A DNA stretch of 5,376 nt from an uncultured Holophagaceae bacterium (GTDB lineage Bacteria; Acidobacteriota; Holophagae; Holophagales; Holophagaceae), in the NCBI GenBank assembly GCA_903890595.1, contig CAITBU010000140.1:1-5376 (forward strand), written 5' to 3'. The notes below the pieces were generated by a model. It worked only from the letters and a program-made list of their open reading frames with translations. It did not search any database and was not told the origin of the DNA. Below, piece after piece: positions 1 through 5,376 of this stretch. The position numbers and the translations under genes were made by a program. The first letter of the stretch is position 1. Each line of letters opens with the position of its first letter.

Positions 1-497
<497 letters not shown>

Positions 498-501
<4 letters not shown>

Positions 502-1274
502 GAGACCTCCGCCTCGTCGCCGCGGCCCAGGTAGGCCTCGATGACATCGGGGTGGGTGCGGATCTCGTCGGGTGGCCCCTCGGCGATGATCCGCCCGAAG
601 TTGAGCACCGCCACCCGGTCGCAGAGGTTCATGACGAAGCGCATGTCGTGCTCGATGAGGAAGACGCCGTAGCCCCGGTCGCGGATGTTGCGGATCTCCT
701 CCATGAGGACCGCCTTCTCCGAGGGGTTCATGCCGGCCACGGGCTCATCCAGCAGCAGCAGCTTGGGCTCGGTGGCCAGGGCCCGGGCGAACTCCAGCTT
801 GCGCTGCTCGCCGTAGGAGAGGTTGTCGGCGGTGGCGTCGGCCTTGTGGTCGAGCTTCACCCAGGACAGCAGCTCCAGCGCCCGTTCCCGGGAGCGGCGC
901 TCGGCCTCCCGGAAGGCCGGGGTCGCAAAGAGCAGGGCCAGGCCGCCGTAGTTCAGCAGGTGATGCCGGCCCACCATGACGTTCTCCAGGAGGGTCATGT
1001 CGGGGAAGATGCGGATGTTCTGGAAGGTCCGGGCGATGCCCAGGCGGGTGATCTGGTGGGGTGGCACCCCGGCCAGGTCCCGGCCCTCGAAGGCGATGCT
1101 GCCGCTGGAGGGCTTGATGAGCCCGGTCACCAGGTTGAACACCGTGGTCTTGCCGGCGCCGTTGGGGCCAATGAGGGCGAAGATGGCCCCGCCCGGCACC
1201 TCGATGTTCACGTCCTCCAGGACCTGGAGCCCGCCGAAGTGTTTGCCGATGCCGCGGATGGAGAGCAGGCTCAC
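498..1274 (-). CDS. livG: Branched-chain amino acid ABC transporter ATPase LivG
   Basis: This is the second nucleotide-binding subunit of the LivKHMGF importer, working at the cytoplasmic face as a heterodimer with LivF. It is complete at 258 residues, the normal family length. Visible motifs are Walker A GPNGAGKTT (36-44), Q-loop Gln85 in RTFQNIRIF, signature LSYGEQR (152-158), Walker B LLLLDEP (172-178), a D-loop region AGMNP (180-184) and the H-loop histidine in IEHDM (His209). The LSYGEQ signature, RTFQN, and the C-terminal GPPDEI...AYLG tail (the BCA_ABC_TP_C-type end) are typical of LivG. The start is GTG, overlapping the livM stop as GTGA. A strong GGGAGG lies at 1281-1286, six bases upstream, which supports this start. 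The stop overlaps the livF start by four bases. Nothing is missing or broken. Confidence 0.97.
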
Positions 1275-2143
1275 GGCTGGCCTCCCTTGCGGGCGCGGCG
1301 GTTCTTGAGCAGCTGCCGGAAGCGGCGGGCGTCCCAGAGGCCGGTGGGGAGGAAGAGCACCACCACCACGAGGATCAGGCCGTTCACCGCCAGGCGGTAG
1401 GCGTGGAGGAAGCGCATCAGCTCTGGCAGCAAGGTGAGGATGGTGGCCCCCAGCACCGGGCCGATGAGGCTGGTGGTGCCCCCCAGGATGGTCATGGTCA
1501 GGATGTCCACGGCGTTCTCGAAGCCGTACTCCCGGGGGCTGATGAAGAAGGTGAAGTGAGCGTTGAGGGCCCCCGCCACACCCGCCAGCACGGCACCGAG
1601 GGTGAAAGCCGCCAGCTTGTGGCTCTCCACATTGATACCCATGAGGCGCGCCGCCACTTCGTCTTCCCGAATGGCCTCAAAGGCCCGTCCCAGGCGGGAG
1701 CGGCGGATGCGGGCCAGGCCGTAGCCGGCAACCGCCAGGATGACCACGATGTGCCAGCCCGTGGTGAGGAGCGGGATGCCGTTCAGCCCCTCGGGGCCGC
1801 CGGTGATCTGCAGGTTGAGGATGAGGATGCGGGTGACTTCACCAAAGGCCAGGGTGGCCATGGCCAGGTAGACCCCGGACAGCCGCAGGGTGGGTGCGCC
1901 GATGATCAGGGCCACCACCGCCGGAGCCACCGCACCGCCCAGCAGGGCCGCCGGGAAGGGCCAGTGCAGGTTAAGGGTCAGCAGGGCCGCGGTGTAGGCG
2001 CCGATGCCCATGAACGCCGCATTGGCGAGCGAGAGCAGGCCACAGGAGAGGGTCAGCCACAGGGACAGGGCCAGCAGCGCATGGATGCCGACGGAGTACA
2101 CCAGCGTGCTGTAGGTGGCCCAGAAGTCGGCGAAGGCAGCCAT
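1271..2143 (-). CDS. livM: Branched-chain amino acid ABC transporter permease LivM
   Basis: This inner-membrane permease pairs with LivH to form the translocation path. It is 290 residues long, the short form common outside enterobacteria (E. coli LivM is longer at its N-terminus). The sequence is a series of hydrophobic helices. Family landmarks are LSLANAAFMGIGAY (37-50), LRLSGVYLAMATLAFGE (86-102) and TGGPEGLNGIP (114-124). The cytoplasmic EAA-like loop, LGRAFEAIREDE...LMGIN (about 151-171), docks onto the ATPases. The C-terminus is basic (KNRRARKGG) and probably cytoplasmic. The ATG lies one base after the livH stop; GGAAGG inside the livH tail serves as ribosome binding site. The stop overlaps the livG GTG by four bases. 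Assignment to LivM rather than LivH rests on the TGGPEGL motif and the gene order. Confidence 0.96.
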   Translation of the reverse strand: MAAFADFWATYSTLVYSVGIHALLALSLWLTLSCGLLSLANAAFMGIGAYTAALLTLNLHWPFPAALLGGAVAPAVVALIIGAPTLRLSGVYLAMATLAFGEVTRILILNLQITGGPEGLNGIPLLTTGWHIVVILAVAGYGLARIRRSRLGRAFEAIREDEVAARLMGINVESHKLAAFTLGAVLAGVAGALNAHFTFFISPREYGFENAVDILTMTILGGTTSLIGPVLGATILTLLPELMRFLHAYRLAVNGLILVVVVLFLPTGLWDARRFRQLLKNRRARKGGQP

Positions 2144-2144
2144 C

Positions 2145-3026
2145 TCAGGCCTTCCGTTCCAGGACGCGGCCGAAGAGCCCTGCGGGCCGAACCAGGAGGA
2201 TCAGGAAGAGCAGCCCGAAGGCCACGGCATCCCCCATCTGCGACGAGAGATAGGCCTTGCTGAGCACCTCGGCGCAGCCCAGGAACAGGCCTCCGAAGAG
2301 GGCACCCCGGATGTCACCCATGCCCCCCAGGATCACCACGGCGATGCCCTTGTGGAGGATGGGCGCACCCATCATCGGGGTGACGGCGTTGAAGTTCAGG
2401 CCAATGAGCACACCTGCCACGCCCCCCAGGGCCGCAGCCGTGAAGGAGGTGAGCATGAACAGGCCCTCGACGTTGATGCCCAGCAGGGCGGCGGCCTTGG
2501 GGGACTCGGCGATGGCCCGCAAGGCCCGGCCCTGCCGGGTGTAGCGCATCACCCCGAAGAGCAGGGCCATGAGCAGGAAGGCGACGGCGACGATGCCCAG
2601 CTCCAAGGTGCGCAGGTGCACCTCGCCGAAGACGAACTCGCCCGTGGGGAGCATGGCCTCCGGGAAGCGCTGGACCTCCACCCCAAAGAGGCCCTGGGCG
2701 GCACTGGTGACCATGGTGGTGACACCCAGGGTGGCGATCATCGGAATAAGGTGAGGTGCCTTGCGGGCTCGCAGGCGCCGCAGGATGAGCGCATCGATGG
2801 TCAGGCCCAGGAGGCCCGACACCACCAGGGCCGCCAGGATGGCCACCCCCAGCGGCGCATGGAAGCGGGTGACCGCTGTTATGGCCGCATAGGCGCCCAC
2901 CATGAAGACGGCGCCATGCGAGAGGTTGATGACCTCCAGCACGCCGAACACCAGGGTGAAGCCCAGGGCAAAGAGGGCGTAGACGCTGCCCAGGGTGAGG
3001 GCGTTGATGAGCTGTTGCTCGAGCAT
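2145..3026 (-). CDS. livH: Branched-chain amino acid ABC transporter permease LivH
   Basis: This is the inner-membrane permease partner of LivM. At 293 residues it has the standard LivH length. The N-terminus begins directly with a helix (LINALTLGSVYALFALGFTL), as in the family, followed by EVINLSHGAVFMVGAY (31-46; the usual form is INLAHG). A basic turn RRLRARK lies at 83-89. The EAA-like cytoplasmic loop, TRQGRALRAIAE...LLGIN (163-185), is the contact site for LivG/LivF. GGMGDIRGALFGG and the RPAGLFGR tail are also typical. The ATG sits 19 bp after the livK stop with a modest AAAGG just upstream, weaker than the sites of the neighbouring genes. The stop is one base before livM. Specificity for leucine, isoleucine or valine is inferred from the family; related systems also import other hydrophobic amino acids, amides or aromatic acids. 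Confidence 0.96.
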   Translation of the reverse strand: MLEQQLINALTLGSVYALFALGFTLVFGVLEVINLSHGAVFMVGAYAAITAVTRFHAPLGVAILAALVVSGLLGLTIDALILRRLRARKAPHLIPMIATLGVTTMVTSAAQGLFGVEVQRFPEAMLPTGEFVFGEVHLRTLELGIVAVAFLLMALLFGVMRYTRQGRALRAIAESPKAAALLGINVEGLFMLTSFTAAALGGVAGVLIGLNFNAVTPMMGAPILHKGIAVVILGGMGDIRGALFGGLFLGCAEVLSKAYLSSQMGDAVAFGLLFLILLVRPAGLFGRVLERKA

Positions 3027-3045
3027 GAGACCTTTGGCCGAGAGC

Positions 3046-4200
3046 CTACTTTCCGGTGAAGAGGACGAACTTGCCGTCCCGGATCACGTAGATGAAGGGC
3101 TTCTGGTCGGCGTCGTAGCCCGAGGGCTTGCCGTCCTTGGGGGCCGCCTGGCGGAACTTGAAGGGGCCGGTGGCGCCGGTGATGCTCACCTTGGGCAGGG
3201 CCTCCTGGAGGGCCTGGCGATCGGCCGGCAGGTTGCCCGTGATCTTCACGGTCTTCAGGGCGGCGGCGGCGATGGTCATGGCGTCATAGGCCTGGGCGGC
3301 GAACTGGTTGGGATCCGAGCCGTACTTCGCCTTGTAGGCCGCCACGAAGTGCTGGTTGGCGGCATTGGGGTTGGTGTTGGCCCAGGGGCTGCCCACGAAG
3401 GTGCCCTCGCCAGCGGTCTTGGAGACCTCGAACATCTTGGGGGAGTTGAAGCCGTTGCCACCGATGAAGGGCGCCTTAAGGCCCAGGCCGCGGGCCTGCA
3501 CGATGATGTTGGCCGCCTCCTCTGCCAGGCCCGAGCAGATGATGGCATCGGGGTTGGTGGCCTTGATCTTGGTGAGCTGGGCCTTGAAGTCCACGTCGCC
3601 CTTCACGTAGGTCTCGGTGGTGGTCACGGGGATCTTCTGATCCTCCAGCACCTTCTTGAAGACGTCGTAGCCGCTCTTGGTGAAGGCGTCGTCGTTGCCG
3701 TAGATCACGGCCACTTTCTTGATCTTGTAGTGCTTAACCGCAGTGCTCACCGTCACCGGCAGGACGTCGCTCTCCATCACGGAGTTGCGGAAGACGTAGG
3801 GGCCTACTTCCGTGATGCCGTTGGCGGTGTTGGAAGTGCCGAAGGCCACCACCTTGGCGGCGTTGGCCACCGGGCCGGCAGCGAACATGGAGTTGGACAG
3901 GGTGGGTCCGAAGATCATCAGGACCTTGTCCTGGAAGATGAGCTTCTTGAAGACGTTGATGGCCTCTTCCTTCTTGCCCTGCTCATCCTCGATGACCAGC
4001 ACCAGCTTGTTGCCGTTGACGCCGCCCTTGGCATTGATCTCGTCTGCGGCCAGCTGAAAGCCGTTGCGGATGGGCACGCCGTACTGCGCGGCACCGCCCG
4101 TGAGGGCCTCAGCCACGCCGATCTTGAGGTCGCCCGCCACAGCGGTGACGGCGAGCAGCCCAGCCAGGGCCAGGGAGAAGTGCTTGGACACACGGTTCAT
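3046..4200 (-). CDS. livK: Periplasmic branched-chain amino acid-binding protein LivK (Peripla_BP_6 type)
   Basis: This is the soluble periplasmic receptor that captures the substrate and delivers it to LivHM. It has 384 residues. A Sec signal peptide covers about residues 1-22: basic start MNRVSK, hydrophobic FSLALAGLLAVTAVA, probable cleavage AVA|GD. There is no lipobox cysteine, so the protein is free in the periplasm. The mature part follows the type I two-lobe fold. It has KIGVAEALTGG (26-36), then IRNGFQLAADEINAKGGVNG (44-63), with likely ligand-contact loops GPTLSNS (98-104) and GTSNT (121-125). VAVIYGNDDAF starts the second lobe. Only one cysteine is visible (in IICSG). The chosen ATG has GGAGG five bases upstream (4206-4210). 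The frame stays open upstream to an ATG at 4269, but that start would bury the signal peptide behind 23 extra residues and has weaker support. It is first in the operon, 19 bp before livH. The ligand cannot be fixed from sequence: leucine-type is the default, with other amino acids or aromatic acids possible. Confidence 0.95.
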   Translation of the reverse strand: MNRVSKHFSLALAGLLAVTAVAGDLKIGVAEALTGGAAQYGVPIRNGFQLAADEINAKGGVNGNKLVLVIEDEQGKKEEAINVFKKLIFQDKVLMIFGPTLSNSMFAAGPVANAAKVVAFGTSNTANGITEVGPYVFRNSVMESDVLPVTVSTAVKHYKIKKVAVIYGNDDAFTKSGYDVFKKVLEDQKIPVTTTETYVKGDVDFKAQLTKIKATNPDAIICSGLAEEAANIIVQARGLGLKAPFIGGNGFNSPKMFEVSKTAGEGTFVGSPWANTNPNAANQHFVAAYKAKYGSDPNQFAAQAYDAMTIAAAALKTVKITGNLPADRQALQEALPKVSITGATGPFKFRQAAPKDGKPSGYDADQKPFIYVIRDGKFVLFTGK

Positions 4201-4205
4201 GAGAG

Positions 4206-4210
4206 CCTCC
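4206..4210 (-). promoter_or_regulatory. Ribosome binding site deciding the livK start
   Basis: GGAGG on the minus strand lies five bases before the ATG at 4200. This is ideal spacing. It favours the start that places the signal peptide at the N-terminus over the in-frame ATG at 4269. Confidence 0.85.
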
Positions 4211-4289
4211 AAAGGTCGGTGATGGGTGAATATCGACAGGTTCTGGGGGAGCAGGGTCCAGGATACCAACAGGTGGGGGGTTGCAGGGG

Positions 4290-4420
4290 GTTTTTGCTGT
4301 CAGCTGTCAGCTATCAGCGATCAGCTAAAGAAAGGTCCTGCCGGTGTTAGGGGACGTGCCCCGGACCGTGGCCCATGGCTTTCAGCGAAACGCCGGGGTG
4401 GGCCGGCTTTGGCTGACAGC
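4290..4420 (+). repeat. Repeat unit 1 of the array
   Basis: This unit starts with GTTTTTG and four heptads: CTGTCAG, CTGTCAG, CTATCAG and the variant CGATCAG. CTAAAG follows. The core includes GGGGACGTGCCCC (4350-4362), a short stem around ACGTG, and AACGCCGGGGTGGG (4389-4402), which is shared exactly with unit 3. It ends with the invariant 16-bp closing segment. At 131 bp it is slightly shorter than the others. Confidence 0.85.
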
Positions 4421-4553
4421 TGTTTTCCTGCTATCGGCTGTCGGCTGTCAGCTATCAGCTAAAGAAGGGGGTCGGCCAGTATTTGGGGCCGTGCCTCAGA
4501 CTGCGGCCCCTGGAATTGCCGTAGCGGCGGGGTCAGCGGCTTTGGCTGACAGC
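4421..4553 (+). repeat. Repeat unit 2 of the array
   Basis: This unit opens with TGTTTTCCTG, then the heptads CTATCGG, CTGTCGG, CTGTCAG and CTATCAG, then CTAAAG. The core shares CGGCCAGTATTTGGGG (4473-4488) exactly with unit 3. Its second half (about 4505-4537) has diverged from units 1 and 3. The hairpin position reads GGGGCCGTGCCTC, where one G-C pair has become a G-T pair that RNA would tolerate. It ends with the invariant closing segment. Confidence 0.85.
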
Positions 4554-4686
4554 GTTTTCCCGCTTTCGGCTATCAGCTGTCAGCTATCGGCTAAAAAAGG
4601 GGGCGGCCAGTATTTGGGGGCGTGCCCCGGACTGTGGCCACCGGCTTTCGGCGTAACGCCGGGGTGGGATGGCTTTGGCTGACAGC
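4554..4686 (+). repeat. Repeat unit 3 of the array
   Basis: This unit opens with GTTTTCCCG, then the heptads CTTTCGG (variant), CTATCAG, CTGTCAG and CTATCGG, then CTAAAAAAG. The core carries two clean small palindromes: GGGGC-GT-GCCCC at 4617-4628 and CGGCGT-A-ACGCCG at 4649-4661. It resembles unit 2 in its first half and unit 1 in its second half. It may therefore be closest to the original element. It merges at its right end with the inverted heptad block. Confidence 0.85.
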
Positions 4687-4705
4687 CGACAGCTGATAGC
4701 CGATA
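4678..4705 (+). repeat. Inverted heptad block closing the array
   Basis: Four contiguous 7-mers of the form GCYGAYA: GCTGACA, GCCGACA, GCTGATA and GCCGATA. They are the reverse complement of the CTRTCRG heptads that open each unit. Units 1 and 2 have only the first of these before the next unit begins, so the full inverted arm survives only at the outer right edge. Confidence 0.88.
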
Positions 4706-4785
4706 GCCCATCGCCGCCAGCCTTTACCCCAGGTCACCTCCCCCTACCCTGACCAATTCATCCACAATGGGCGACGAACCCATTC

Positions 4786-4791
4786 AGGAGG
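4786..4791 (+). promoter_or_regulatory. Ribosome binding site deciding the dehydrogenase start
   Basis: AGGAGG lies five bases before the GTG at 4797. An in-frame ATG at 4767 has no such site upstream, so GTG is preferred. Confidence 0.85.
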
Positions 4792-4796
4792 CTCCA

Positions 4797-5376
4797 GTGA
4801 ACATCCAGCGTGTCGGCGTCATCGGCTGTGGGCTCATGGGCTCGGGCATTGCGCAGTGCGCCGCCGAGGCGGGCTGCCAGGTCTGGGTCAAGGAAGCCAA
4901 CGAGGCCTTCCTGGCCAAGGGACTGGCCCGCATCCACGGGGCCTGGGACCGGGCGGTGACCAAGGGCAAGGTCACGCCGGAACAGCGCCAAGCCTGGGCC
5001 GCCAACCTCCAGGGCACCCTCTCCTTTGATGATCTGGCCCCCTGCGACCTCCTGGTGGAGGCCATCCCCGAGAACCTGGACCTGAAGCTCCGCACCTTTG
5101 CCGAGCTGGGCCGCGTCGCGGCCCCGGGCGCCCTGCTCTGCTCCAACACCTCCAGCCTGTCCGTGGCTCAGGTGGGGCCCGCCCTGGCCCCGGAGCGCCT
5201 GCCCCGGCTTGCGGGCCTGCACTTCTTCAACCCGGTGCCCATGATGCCCCTGGTGGAGGTCATCCGCACCCTGGCCACCAGCGAGGAGACCCTGGCCGAC
5301 CTGCGGGCCTTCGTGCAGAAGCTGGGCAAGACGGCCGTGCTGGCCCCGGATGCGCCGGGCTTCATCGTGAACCGTC
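4797..5376 (+). CDS. 3-hydroxyacyl-CoA dehydrogenase, 3-hydroxybutyryl-CoA type (partial, C-terminus off the window)
   Basis: This is an NAD-dependent cytoplasmic enzyme that interconverts (S)-3-hydroxyacyl-CoA and 3-oxoacyl-CoA, in beta-oxidation or C4 acyl-CoA metabolism. 193 residues are visible. The Rossmann motif GCGLMG is at 10-15, and the acidic residue ending the second strand (Glu33 in VWVKEAN) suggests NAD rather than NADP. Family motifs follow: VEAIPE (87-92), SNTSSLS (116-122), GLHFFNPVP (140-148), LVEVI (152-156) and PGFIVNR (187-193). By spacing against human short-chain hydroxyacyl-CoA dehydrogenase, Ser119, His142, Glu154 and Asn192 match the catalytic Ser137, His158, Glu170 and Asn208. 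All four are present, so the enzyme looks active. The helical C-terminal dimer domain lies past the window edge; single-domain family members have about 280-310 residues, and a longer fusion cannot be excluded. The GTG start has AGGAGG five bases upstream. An in-frame ATG at 4767 would add ten residues. The gene is divergent from the liv operon across the repeat array. Confidence 0.94.
   Translation, partial: MNIQRVGVIGCGLMGSGIAQCAAEAGCQVWVKEANEAFLAKGLARIHGAWDRAVTKGKVTPEQRQAWAANLQGTLSFDDLAPCDLLVEAIPENLDLKLRTFAELGRVAAPGALLCSNTSSLSVAQVGPALAPERLPRLAGLHFFNPVPMMPLVEVIRTLATSEETLADLRAFVQKLGKTAVLAPDAPGFIVNR

Larger units (their letters stand above)
4290..4705. repeat. Three-copy tandem repeat array, about 133-bp period, with heptad arms
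   Basis: Three related units stand head to tail. The closing segment ggctttggctgacagc is identical in all three, at 4405-4420, 4538-4553 and 4671-4686, giving a period of exactly 133 bp at that edge. The opening edge (heptads followed by CTAAAG or CTAAAA) recurs at 4325, 4459 and 4591. Each unit runs as GTTTT tract, four heptads (mostly CTRTCRG), CTAAA(A/G), G-rich core, closing segment. The closing segment holds GCTGACAGC, the exact reverse complement of GCTGTCAGC in the heptad arms, so each unit can fold back on itself. The array ends in four inverted heptads. No transposase, target duplication or known family was identified. It may be a REP/BIME-like or MITE-like element, or a simple tandem expansion. 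Confidence 0.9.
4201..4796. other. Divergent intergenic region between livK and the hydroxyacyl-CoA dehydrogenase gene
   Basis: This 596-bp stretch has no credible protein gene. Positions 4201-4289 hold the livK leader, with C-rich stretches on the transcribed strand. The best -10-like string there is GATATT near 4230, with no matching -35, so no promoter is called. Positions 4290-4705 are the tandem repeat array described separately. Positions 4706-4796 lead into the plus-strand dehydrogenase gene; TTTACC near 4723 is a weak -35 candidate without a good -10. Frames that stay open across the array arise from the repeats and are not treated as genes. No tRNA, riboswitch or terminator with a T-tail was recognised. 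Confidence 0.8.

Noticed and set aside
552..3059. Long plus-strand open frames opposite livG, livM and livH
   Set aside because: Their low-complexity Gly/Gln/His/Ala composition mirrors third-position GC bias of the real minus-strand genes. None has a recognisable domain.
4201..4269. N-terminal extension of livK from an ATG at 4269
   Set aside because: It would put 23 residues ahead of a clear signal peptide, and the internal ATG at 4200 has GGAGG at ideal spacing.
4245..4290. Possible G-quadruplex (four G-runs on the plus strand)
   Set aside because: One of the loops is about 18 bases long, so the pattern is weak and expected by chance in such GC-rich DNA.
4286..4296. Terminator-like G-run followed by a T-run
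   Set aside because: No stem precedes the T-run, and no plus-strand gene ends here. The GTTTT string is the shared opening of the repeat units.
2995..4350. Long plus-strand open frame (451 codons) opposite livK
   Set aside because: It is antisense to a well-supported LivK and is rich in Gly, His, Val and Leu, as expected from the complementary strand of GC-biased codons. No family is recognisable in it.
4290..4705. CRISPR array
   Set aside because: The period is about 133 bp, similarity runs through the whole unit rather than a 24-40 bp repeat with unique spacers, and no cas gene is present.
4767..4796. Upstream in-frame ATG for the dehydrogenase
   Set aside because: It has no Shine-Dalgarno sequence, while the GTG at 4797 has AGGAGG five bases upstream and gives the usual short N-terminus before the Rossmann strand.
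4758..5365. Minus-strand open frames opposite the dehydrogenase
   Set aside because: The plus-strand frame has full family motifs and an ideal ribosome binding site. The opposite frames have no recognisable domain.

Overview
The window comes from a GC-rich, Gram-negative-type bacterium. The substrate-binding protein has a plain Sec signal peptide with no lipobox cysteine, and the genes strongly prefer G/C at third positions. The protein style, together with CTATCAG-type heptad repeats between genes, would fit Acidobacteriota (Holophaga/Geothrix-like) or a deltaproteobacterial lineage. That placement is an impression, not something the window proves.

Positions 1-4200 (minus strand) hold a compact branched-chain amino acid ABC transporter operon, transcribed right to left as livK-livH-livM-livG-livF. 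LivK is the periplasmic binding protein, LivH and LivM the two permeases, and LivG and LivF the two ATPases. Spacing is very tight: 19 bp (K-H), 1 bp (H-M), a 4-bp GTGA overlap (M-G) and a 4-bp ATGA overlap (G-F). This implies one mRNA with translational coupling. livF is cut by the left edge just after its Walker B motif.

Positions 4201-4796 are a 596-bp divergent intergenic region, and it is the most unusual part of the window. About 415 bp of it (4290-4705) is a three-copy tandem array with a period of about 133 bp. Each unit opens with a GTTTT tract and four head-to-tail heptads of the type CTRTCRG. A G-rich core of about 90 bp with small hairpins follows, and the unit closes with an invariant 16-bp segment carrying the heptad in inverted orientation. 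The last unit runs on into four inverted heptads (GCYGAYA), so the array is bounded by complementary heptad arms. No RNA family or insertion sequence was recognised in it. The flanks (4201-4289 and 4706-4796) must carry the promoters and leaders of the two divergent transcripts, but no convincing promoter was found.

Positions 4797-5376 (plus strand) hold the N-terminal two thirds of a 3-hydroxyacyl-CoA (3-hydroxybutyryl-CoA) dehydrogenase with all four expected active-site residues. It runs off the right edge. The plausible shared theme is uptake of branched-chain or related amino acids beside acyl-CoA oxidation, but adjacency is the only link seen. The protein-coding part is ordinary; the repeat array is what deserves follow-up.
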